A stretch of DNA of 64,000 nucleotides, from positions 62,001 to 126,000 of the forward strand of contig JANNSJ010000018.1 of the NCBI GenBank assembly GCA_031402435.1, read 5' to 3'. The notes under the pieces were generated by a model. It saw only the letters and a program-made list of their open reading frames with translations, made no database searches and was not told the origin of the DNA. The position numbers and the translations under genes are program-made. This DNA comes from UBA11986 sp031402435. Its GTDB lineage: Bacteria > Bacteroidota > Ignavibacteria > UBA10030 > UBA6906. Below, one piece after another: positions 58,020-64,000 of this stretch (its first letter is position 1; every line of letters starts with the position of its first letter).

Positions 58020-58047
58020 ACACAACGCCTGTTCGAATCCTTCCAAA

Positions 58048-58081
58048 CAAAAACCCCGATCTTGCGACCGGGGTTTTTTTA
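58048..58081. terminator. Bidirectional terminator after fbp
   Basis: AAACCCCG, a 10-base loop, CGGGGTTTTTTT, between convergent genes. Confidence 0.85.
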
Positions 58082-58099
58082 TTAACGAAGTGGATAATC

Positions 58100-58780
58100 C
58101 TAGTTCAGTTTCGACAGCTTCTCTTGTGCCTTTTGCACCAGCGTGCTCGTCGGGTAGGACGTGATCACCTTGTTATACGCTTCCCGTGCCGCCGCCTTGT
58201 CTCCCATTGCCCAATATGAATTGCCGATCATCAGTTCGGCATCGTCCTTTTTCTCTGACGTTTTGTAGCCAAGCACCATCGTGAAATGTTCGATGGCGTC
58301 GCCGTACTTCTTCATTCCGTAGAAGGATTCACCCATCCAGTAGTGGCAGTTGTCCGCGAGGTTGTCGCCGACATTTCCGACCAGCAACGTTTGAAATCCA
58401 TTGATTGCAGATGCAAAGTCCCTCTGTCGAAAAGCCTCCAGTGCGCCTTCGTATCCCGGTGTGTTTGTGTTATAGGCTGTAGTTGTCATAACGACCGGCT
58501 CGGGTTTCGGGGCTGATGCCATTTCTGTCAATCGTGTTTCAAGTTCTGCGCTGCGCGAGTTGAGGTTGCGGTTCTCTGTGGCGAGAGCTTCAACCTGTTG
58601 ACTAAGCCGGCGATTCTCGTTCATCAGGCTGTCGGCCCGGTACTCCAAGCGGGCGGTGTTCGACACGGGAACAGCATCCCACGTATCCGTGGTTGATTCC
58701 GGGACTGTGCCGCATCCGGGGAGTACGGTTGTCAACATCAAGACTGCGAAAACACTGAGCATCGCATTGGTTGGCTTCAT
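58100..58780 (-). CDS. TPR lipoprotein (CpoB/YbgF-like)
   Basis: 226 residues. Lipobox VLPGC. Residues about 45-90 form a coiled coil (RRLSQQVEALATENRNLNSR), followed by TPR units from about 107 (YEGALEAFRQRDFASAINGF, HYWMGESFYGMKKYGDAIEH, NSYWAMGDKAAAREAYNKVI). Coiled coil plus TPR is the plan of CpoB/YbgF, which links peptidoglycan synthesis and the Tol system. No tol genes are adjacent, so this is a structural analogy. Confidence 0.75.
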   Translation of the reverse strand: MKPTNAMLSVFAVLMLTTVLPGCGTVPESTTDTWDAVPVSNTARLEYRADSLMNENRRLSQQVEALATENRNLNSRSAELETRLTEMASAPKPEPVVMTTTAYNTNTPGYEGALEAFRQRDFASAINGFQTLLVGNVGDNLADNCHYWMGESFYGMKKYGDAIEHFTMVLGYKTSEKKDDAELMIGNSYWAMGDKAAAREAYNKVITSYPTSTLVQKAQEKLSKLN

Positions 58781-58981
58781 CGGTCACTTCCTCCAAGTAG
58801 TTGCTGAATCCTGCCTGTTCGTGCCGGCAGGTGCGTCATGTCGCACCAAATGTATCAAACCACGTGAGCAATGTCAAGCATGTACCCGTGGCCGGTGGAC
58901 GACCAGAGACGGTCGTCCCACTTCAACGATTCAAAGCAGTAGGTCAGGCGTCCCTGCCTGACCGCCAGGCAAACTTGAACA

Positions 58982-59899
58982 CTACCCGCGACGCGCTACA
59001 ACTTTAAGATGGCGGGCAAGCCGCCTGCATATCTCCGTAACCACCATATCCGGTACGCCATCCGTATGCCCTGATTGCAGGCGCATGTCGCAAATGTCGT
59101 TCACATAATCAACCACGACAAACTTCCGCTCTGCCGTCACGGCCATCTCCGTGGAGAAGAACTCCAGCGCGCAGATTTCCGAGATCTTCGTCGTAACGCT
59201 CACAAGAGGACGAAGGCTGTAATCACGCACTTCTGTCTTCGTGATGGTTTTGTAGGCGTGCGTCTCATCGTCCCACCAGCAGGGAATGACCGTGCCACAA
59301 ACACAGAACACGCGGAACCACGCCTTGCGCCCGCCCAGTTGGACCGGAGTAATCTTCTCCTGCAGCAAGTACTTGTCGTTCTTGTGATGCTGCCGTGACT
59401 CGATAACGTCTTTCAATGTTTCCGCACCAAGAATAACGCCGATGCCTCCTCCCGTGGTGTTGGCCGGCTTGATGATGAACGGACGCCCGAGTTTTGCGAG
59501 GTCGCTCAGGCTCAGCTCAACGTCCTTCTTCTTGCTGTAGGGAGAAATGATGATGGTGAAGGGAACCTGGATTCCCTCCGTAATGAACTCCAGGTGCATC
59601 GTTGCCTTGTCAATGGCATGCTGCACGGCCTCCGGGGAGTTGAGGTGAAGGGTGGATGACTTTCTCAGGTACTTCGCAAGCGGAAGGAACTTCTCATCGG
59701 CGTCCGAGGCACGATCGAGGAACGCACCGAAGGAAAGCGTTCCTTTCTGCAACTGCTTCAGCGTGTCGTGGACGTTATGGTGCGAGATGGAATAAAACCG
59801 CATTCGCTGCGCATGGACCTGCGCTTCGAGGATGGCGATGAATTCCCGGTCGTATTCCCAGTCCCAGGCAACGGCAAGATCGAAGTGGTCGGAGGTCAT
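58982..59899 (-). CDS. ATP-grasp domain protein
   Basis: 305 residues. Central ATP-grasp text: RPFIIKPANTTGGGIGVILG (Lys and glycine-rich loop), YLLQEKITPVQLGGRKAWFR and, near the end, VVVDYVNDICDMRLQSGH with an acidic metal-binding pattern. Enzymes of this fold join a carboxylate to an amine or thiol using ATP. The N-terminal 100 residues (FDLAVAWDWEYDREFIAILE) look like the pre-ATP-grasp lobe. Substrate not identifiable. Followed in the window by a gene-poor region with a probable RNA. Confidence 0.75.
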   Translation of the reverse strand: MTSDHFDLAVAWDWEYDREFIAILEAQVHAQRMRFYSISHHNVHDTLKQLQKGTLSFGAFLDRASDADEKFLPLAKYLRKSSTLHLNSPEAVQHAIDKATMHLEFITEGIQVPFTIIISPYSKKKDVELSLSDLAKLGRPFIIKPANTTGGGIGVILGAETLKDVIESRQHHKNDKYLLQEKITPVQLGGRKAWFRVFCVCGTVIPCWWDDETHAYKTITKTEVRDYSLRPLVSVTTKISEICALEFFSTEMAVTAERKFVVVDYVNDICDMRLQSGHTDGVPDMVVTEICRRLARHLKVVARRG

Positions 59900-60136
59900 A
59901 CGGTAGGATAGACAAAAGCGGTTTGGGTGTCAAATCGTTGCTTGTTATTCGCTTGTCTTGCACTGACCAAACTAATTCAAACTAATTAATTATAGAGAAA
60001 TTGATAGGATAGGAATAGTTGACTTTGTTTGATTGACATAATATGGTACTTTTACTGCATTGCGTTTGTGCTTTGAAAATAATACATAAACTATACCTCA
60101 TCAAATTTTGTTAACACAAAAAAATGCAATTTTTTC

Positions 60137-60165
60137 TTGACAAGCTGATACCCCATACGTATATT
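60137..60165 (+). promoter_or_regulatory. Strong sigma70-type promoter of a small RNA
   Basis: TTGACA at 60137-60142, exactly 17 bp, then TATATT at 60160-60165, within a very A+T-rich stretch (59990-60135). This is the best promoter match in the window and no protein gene follows. Confidence 0.75.
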
Positions 60166-60171
60166 AGCCCA

Positions 60172-60330
60172 CACAAAAAGCCAGAAGCCACTCTGCCCTC
60201 AGAGGAGTCCATACTTGGAAGGTATGGTCTCAGAGTCCTCTCACTCCACAGCTGGAACGCTGTAAAGCAAAAGGGTAGCAGAATGGCCTCCTTAAATGCA
60301 GGCGGGTCCCCAGACCCGCCTTCTTATTTC
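60172..60330 (+). ncRNA. Probable structured small RNA (~160 nt), class not identified
   Basis: It starts about 7 bp after the -10 box and ends at a terminator (GGCGGGTC-CCCA-GACCCGCC, then TTCTTATTT). Between them the sequence folds well on paper. A closing stem pairs GCCA, TCTGC and CC near 60187 with GGG, GCAGA and TGGC near 60270-60286. Inside are one long hairpin (GAGGA..CCATAC-loop-GTATGG..TCCTC, with a TTGGAAG loop) and one short hairpin (ACAGC-TGGAAC-GCTGT). No frame of useful length is coding. Size suits 6S RNA, but the branched fold and missing SRP or 6S signature text do not settle the class. Confidence 0.6.
60300..60330 (+). terminator. Terminator of the small RNA
   Basis: GGCGGGTC, loop CCCA, GACCCGCC, then TTCTTATTTC. 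Confidence 0.8.
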
Positions 60331-60463
60331 GTGGGTGAAAATATAATGTCTTGAGAGAGAGAAGTCAAGAGGAAATTTCTGCAAAGGCGATTCAGTGAGA
60401 GATGACAACGGGTTGGAGGCACAGATTTTTTTCTGCAACGAATTTTTCCAGCATTAGTGAGTC

Positions 60464-60643
60464 TCAATGTGCCCTCCATGAATATGGAGGTTGAGTTTTA
60501 GTCATTGCAAGCCATCCTTTTCCCACCTCTTGTCGTACCAATTGCAGACCAATCTTATCAATAAAATGCTCTGAATCCTCATAGTTCAACCCCAAGAGAA
60601 ACCCACCAGCACCACAGAAGGGATCGACAGGTTTTCAGATCAT
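60464..60643 (-). pseudogene. Remnant of a SAM-dependent (nucleic-acid?) methylase gene
   Basis: A minus-strand frame without start, bounded upstream by TGA, reads KPVDPFCGAGGFLLGLNY, then EDSEHFIDKIGLQLVRQ and on to a TGA at 60464-60466. DPFCGAGGFLLG resembles motif I of DNA or RNA methylases. Nothing else of such an enzyme is present. Low certainty. Confidence 0.35.
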
Positions 60644-60692
60644 CCTTTCCTCTTTGCCCCCAAGCCCCTACCGTAGGCCTCATTCTTGTCTC

Positions 60693-61601
60693 TCACTTGA
60701 GATTGAATCGATTCCTGGCTGTAATTGCTTCTTGACTCATCAGAATTTCTAATAGGAGTTCTGCAGGAACTACCGCAGAGATACCTGTATGAGATTCACT
60801 TACAGGTATCAAGGAGGTGTTTGCAATTTTGAGAGCATTCCAATTCCTGAAGTATCCTTCCATTACTCCCAAAAACCTAATTGCTTTCTTTGCATACTCA
60901 ATTGGCAGGTATCCTTCTCCTGAAATAATGCGGTTGTAGCGTATGAAAACAGGAGCACCACTGTGCCCTCCAATGGATATTGATTCAACAAGATGTAAAC
61001 GCTGTAGCTGACCATCCCAGTTGATTCGTTCGCCCTCGCTTAGTAAGGCCAATTTCCCTGATCTTATTACTGGATAGTTTTTATATGTACCGAGATGATA
61101 TGCAAATAAGGCTGGCATTAGAATATCTTCTCCCTCTTCAATTCCAATTTGTTTTAAGTGTTCTGACGTTGCAAAGACTTCTATCGGGACTATCATGTAT
61201 TTGTATTTATTGACGTCAATCACCCTATTGATTGCAATTAGATCAACAGTAGAGTCACTATGAATGAAGGTATTTTGTTCGAGGCCACTTAGGACTAATG
61301 GAATCCTTACATAGACTAACGGACCACCTTTATGTTGTTCTTCGCGAATCCAGGTATACTTGGGAAATGACTTTGTTGCTGAATCCCAAAGTACATGCCT
61401 GGCTGTCACAAGATAATTGAATAGGAGTTTTTTGACTGTGTCTGTCACTCCTACGAAGAAACCAGTTCCATTGGCAACAAAAGCACCATTTGTTTTGCTT
61501 TTGTAAATAAATGTGGCACAATATTTCATATCAGTCATTGTTTGGCTGAAAGTTGAAACAGTAAGGAAGAGAATGAGTACTAGTATCAATTTGGACTTCA
61601 T
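60693..61601 (-). CDS. Secreted trypsin-like serine protease
   Basis: 302 residues from ATG 61601, behind CAGGAGA; the frame is open further but the signal peptide (MKSKLILVLILFLTVSTFSQ) sets the start. The catalytic triad can be read as H69 (LVTARHVLW), D120 (STVDLIAIN) and S214 (GGHSGAP). The region of HSGAPVFIRYNRIISGE is typical of the trypsin_2/DegP-like group, but no PDZ domain follows. Probably periplasmic or secreted. Its DNA is more A+T-rich than its neighbours. Confidence 0.75.
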   Translation of the reverse strand: MKSKLILVLILFLTVSTFSQTMTDMKYCATFIYKSKTNGAFVANGTGFFVGVTDTVKKLLFNYLVTARHVLWDSATKSFPKYTWIREEQHKGGPLVYVRIPLVLSGLEQNTFIHSDSTVDLIAINRVIDVNKYKYMIVPIEVFATSEHLKQIGIEEGEDILMPALFAYHLGTYKNYPVIRSGKLALLSEGERINWDGQLQRLHLVESISIGGHSGAPVFIRYNRIISGEGYLPIEYAKKAIRFLGVMEGYFRNWNALKIANTSLIPVSESHTGISAVVPAELLLEILMSQEAITARNRFNLK

Positions 61602-61838
61602 GATTTGAGTCTCCTGAGATGAGCAACAATGGAGTAACTTGCACAATTGTAACGAGAGACGAACCAAAAGGCAAGACCAACGAGCGAGAAGTTGTGAACA
61701 ATTTTGCCACACAACTGACGTCAGCTTGTGAAATCAAACGGAAAGCAAGGCGCAGTGAAGCGACTCTCCCGTCCACACCTTGCTTGTTATTCACTTCTCG
61801 AATCGGTATATTTTTTGTGAACTATTGAAGGAATTTGA

Positions 61839-63572
61839 GTGAGACGAGACGTTTTTTCAACTGCAATTGCGATCATTGTCGCAGCGATGATGATGGCAGG
61901 TTGTTCTTCATCCAAAGAAATCGACTCCGGCGCCACGAGGAAAACCACACCGGTTGTGCGTGACTCCGCCGCACAGGTTGCGCACGATGCAGCCCTCCAG
62001 CACTTTGTTGACGGCTCGATGTTTGAGATGAAAGGCGAATACGCACAGGCAGTCCTGGAATATCAGGATGCCCTGCGCTATGAGCCGGATGATGCCGTGT
62101 ATTTCGCCCTCTCCAAATGTTATTCCCAGCTTGGCAAACACACGCCGGCCATTGAAGCCGGCAGGGAAGCCGTGAAGCTTGCGCCCGAAAAGCTCGACTA
62201 CCGGCGCAACCTTGCGAACTCCTACATCTCCGCCTACGAGCTGGATGCAGCCGCGGGTGAGTATGAAGAGATTGTGAAGCGGGACTCCAACACGATTGCA
62301 AACTGGTACAGTCTTGCGCGGCTCTATCAGGTTCGTAATCCGCAGAAGGCGTTGCAGGTGTTTGAAATAATGACGCAGCGTTTCGGCGCTGAGTGGGAAG
62401 TGCTTCTCCAGATCGCCGAACTGTACAACCAGATGGGGCAATTCGACAAAGCGTCCGGAGCGTTGAAGCAAATGCTCGCTCTTGATCCGGGTAATGGTGA
62501 GTTGAAACGGAGTCTCGCGCAGTCATATCTTCGCGCTCAAAAACTCGACGACGCCCAAAAACTGTACGCTGAACTCACGGCAACGTATCCTGATAACCTC
62601 GACTACCTCGGTGAGTATGGCATTGTCCATCTTTTGAAAAAAGATTATAGCAAGGCAGACTCAGCGTTCGATGTACTTCTCGCCAGTGATTCTGTGAACG
62701 TTGAGGGGAAGCTTCGTGTCGGTGAGATGTACTTTGGGCAGGTGGACAAGGATTCTACGCTTATCCCGGCGGCGATTAGCGTGTTCGAACGTGTCCGTGC
62801 AAAACATCCCGATGATTGGCGATCGTACTGGTTCCTTGGCGCGCTCGGCGCGCTCAGCCGCGATGATTCGATGGCGGTGAGGAATTTCCGCAAGGTCACA
62901 CAGCTTTCCAGCGGCAACGCTGATGCGTGGGTGTATCTTTCGTCCGTGTTTCTTGAGAAGAATAATTTCCAGGAAGTTGTCACGATCCTCGAAAAGGCAA
63001 TCACGATTGTGCCGGATGATTTCCGCGTGAATTTCTTCCTTGGTGTGGCCTACAATCGCGTTGGCAGGAATGACGATGCTGTGCGTGTACTTGAGAAAGC
63101 CCGTCTCATCAATCCCAAAGACGTGAATGCAATCAGTCAGCTTGCGCTCGTGTATGATGGCATGAAGAAGTATGATGAGTGCGACCGGCTGTACGAAGAA
63201 GGGCTGAAGATCGACCCGAACAACGTGCTCATCATGAACAACTATGGCTACAGTCTCGCCGACCGGAACATTCAAATTGACCGCGCGCTTGTGATGGCGA
63301 AAAAAGCGATTGAAGCACAACCCGAAAACGGATCGTTTCTGGATACTATCGGCTGGGTGTATTTCCGTCTCGGAGATTACAAGCAGGCGGAGAAGTATAT
63401 CAAGCGGGCGATTGACAGAGGCGAGGTGAACCCCGTCGTTCATGAACATCTTGGCGATGTCTATTTTAAGATGAAGGATATGGAACGGGCGTTGGAGGAG
63501 TGGAAGATTGCACTGAAGATGGATGAGAATAACGCTGCGTTGCGCGACAAGATCACCCGCGGATCGCTATGA
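61839..63572 (+). CDS. TPR-repeat lipoprotein
   Basis: 577 residues from GTG 61839, behind GAAGGAA. Lipobox MMAGC. The rest is about 14 TPR units (for example YAQAVLEYQDALRYEPDDAV, YKQAEKYIKRAIDRGEVNPV). It ends in an ATGA overlap with a LolB-like gene, a frequent pair in this phylum, which suggests a role in outer-membrane lipoprotein or envelope assembly. No enzymatic motif. Confidence 0.85.
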   Translation: MRRDVFSTAIAIIVAAMMMAGCSSSKEIDSGATRKTTPVVRDSAAQVAHDAALQHFVDGSMFEMKGEYAQAVLEYQDALRYEPDDAVYFALSKCYSQLGKHTPAIEAGREAVKLAPEKLDYRRNLANSYISAYELDAAAGEYEEIVKRDSNTIANWYSLARLYQVRNPQKALQVFEIMTQRFGAEWEVLLQIAELYNQMGQFDKASGALKQMLALDPGNGELKRSLAQSYLRAQKLDDAQKLYAELTATYPDNLDYLGEYGIVHLLKKDYSKADSAFDVLLASDSVNVEGKLRVGEMYFGQVDKDSTLIPAAISVFERVRAKHPDDWRSYWFLGALGALSRDDSMAVRNFRKVTQLSSGNADAWVYLSSVFLEKNNFQEVVTILEKAITIVPDDFRVNFFLGVAYNRVGRNDDAVRVLEKARLINPKDVNAISQLALVYDGMKKYDECDRLYEEGLKIDPNNVLIMNNYGYSLADRNIQIDRALVMAKKAIEAQPENGSFLDTIGWVYFRLGDYKQAEKYIKRAIDRGEVNPVVHEHLGDVYFKMKDMERALEEWKIALKMDENNAALRDKITRGSL

Positions 63573-64000
63573 GGTGTACACAACGGCTGCTTGTCGTAGT
63601 CGTGGCGGCGGCGTTTCTCTCTTCGTGTGCGCCGAAGAAATCCGAACTGTTGCTTGACACAAATGCCACAGAAGCCCGGACGTTGATTACTCTCGTGGAA
63701 GAACGTCAGGACAAGCTCCAGTCGATTGTCGGAAGGGGTACAGTAACATTTGAGAGTCCCGAGATGTCCGGTACGGCTGCATTTGAACTTGCACTCAGGA
63801 AACCGGATTCGCTTCTCGTAACATTTGAAGGACCGTTCGGGATTGACCTTGGCACGCTCTTTATCAGCAAGGAAAAATACCTGATGTACAGCAGCATGGA
63901 AAACAAAGTCGTTACCGGTGCACCCAGCGCAGCCGCCATCCGATCCATCATTCCGTTCGATCTTACGCTTGACCAGGTTGTCGGCGCATTCTCAGGTTCG
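63569..64000 (+). CDS. DUF4292/LolB-like lipoprotein, N-terminal part (3' truncated by window)
   Basis: 144 codons from ATG 63569, overlapping the TPR gene as ATGA. MRCTQRLLVVVVAAAFLSSC gives lipobox FLSSC. The text RQDKLQSIVGRGTVTFESPE, LRKPDSLLVTFEGPFGIDLG and TLFISKEKYLMYSSMENKVV matches DUF4292 proteins, which share the half-barrel fold of LolA/LolB lipoprotein carriers. The end lies outside the window. Confidence 0.8.
   Translation, partial: MRCTQRLLVVVVAAAFLSSCAPKKSELLLDTNATEARTLITLVEERQDKLQSIVGRGTVTFESPEMSGTAAFELALRKPDSLLVTFEGPFGIDLGTLFISKEKYLMYSSMENKVVTGAPSAAAIRSIIPFDLTLDQVVGAFSGS

Noticed and set aside
58028..58045. GTTCGAATCC, resembling a tRNA T-arm
   Set aside because: It falls between a stop codon and a terminator, with no cloverleaf.
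58100..58780. Naming the TPR lipoprotein cpoB
   Set aside because: Coiled coil plus TPR is similar, but it is a lipoprotein and no Tol-Pal genes are adjacent.
60172..60330. Calling the small RNA 6S or SRP RNA
   Set aside because: Size fits 6S, but I cannot show the large central bubble. The SRP signature around the GGAA loop (AGCAGCC side) is missing. The class is left open.

Overview
The window looks like a chromosome segment from the Bacteroidota-Chlorobiota-Ignavibacteriota (FCB) group, most like the Ignavibacteriota. Four secreted proteins end in the type IX secretion (T9SS) sorting domain, with the hallmark QNYPNPFNP, VLGREVATL and YFYRLQAG blocks. A one-piece hybrid two-component system with AraC output and many predicted lipoproteins fit the same group. 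Base composition is moderate except for a visibly A+T-rich block at 3.6-8.2 kb. No rRNA, tRNA, CRISPR array, phage or transposase gene was found.

Layout. 0-3.5 kb: tail of an Rrf2-type regulator, a membrane polyferredoxin, a methyltransferase and a secreted protein. 3.6-8.15 kb (minus strand): a four-gene defence operon with an AvaI/BsoBI-type modification methylase and endonuclease, a SIR2-domain protein and a DUF262 protein. 8.2-14.2 kb: two T9SS proteins, a DUF4188 protein, a small membrane protein, a fatty-acid hydroxylase and gene remnants. 14.4-32.4 kb: a large respiratory cluster. It holds a 13-heme/cytochrome b fusion, a 19-heme cytochrome, a di-heme b subunit, a 7-heme NapC-like protein, Rieske and cytochrome b subunits, an 11-heme protein, a c554-like tetraheme, an outer-membrane beta-barrel, a 12-heme protein, two lipoprotein cytochromes and CcmF. 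I count 81 c-heme motifs, three of them non-canonical. 32.4-34.1 kb: a GroES-like protein and a PPi-type phosphofructokinase. 34.4-38.4 kb: a TPR sensor kinase and NarL-type regulator separated by a DUF559 nuclease gene; the nuclease and regulator genes are each bracketed by matched inverted repeats. 38.7-47.4 kb: a lipoprotein, an SGNH hydrolase with nearly identical tandem repeats, surface proteins, a HicBA module and remnants. 47.6-54.0 kb: a hybrid sensor whose gene carries three in-frame repeat insertions, then three small lipoproteins. 54.1-64 kb: class I aldolase, SDR, two very small genes, fructose-bisphosphatase, TPR lipoproteins, an ATP-grasp protein, a probable structured RNA, a trypsin-like protease and a partial LolB-like lipoprotein.

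How the parts may work together. The cytochrome cluster reads as a path from menaquinol (b-type and Rieske/b modules in the inner membrane) through periplasmic multihemes to an outer-membrane barrel with lipoprotein cytochromes, that is, a candidate extracellular electron-transfer conduit. The hybrid sensor at 47.7-51.9 kb probably acts on three repeated 38-bp sites (44.2, 52.1 and 52.3 kb). Each site is a pair of half-sites 21 bp apart, upstream of a LuxR-type ORF and beta-helix gene and of the lipoprotein operon. Phosphofructokinase, aldolase and fructose-bisphosphatase form much of a reversible glycolytic core, though they are not adjacent.

Limits: everything comes from reading the sequence and its translations. 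Family names rest on recognised motifs, and heme counts are motif counts made by eye.
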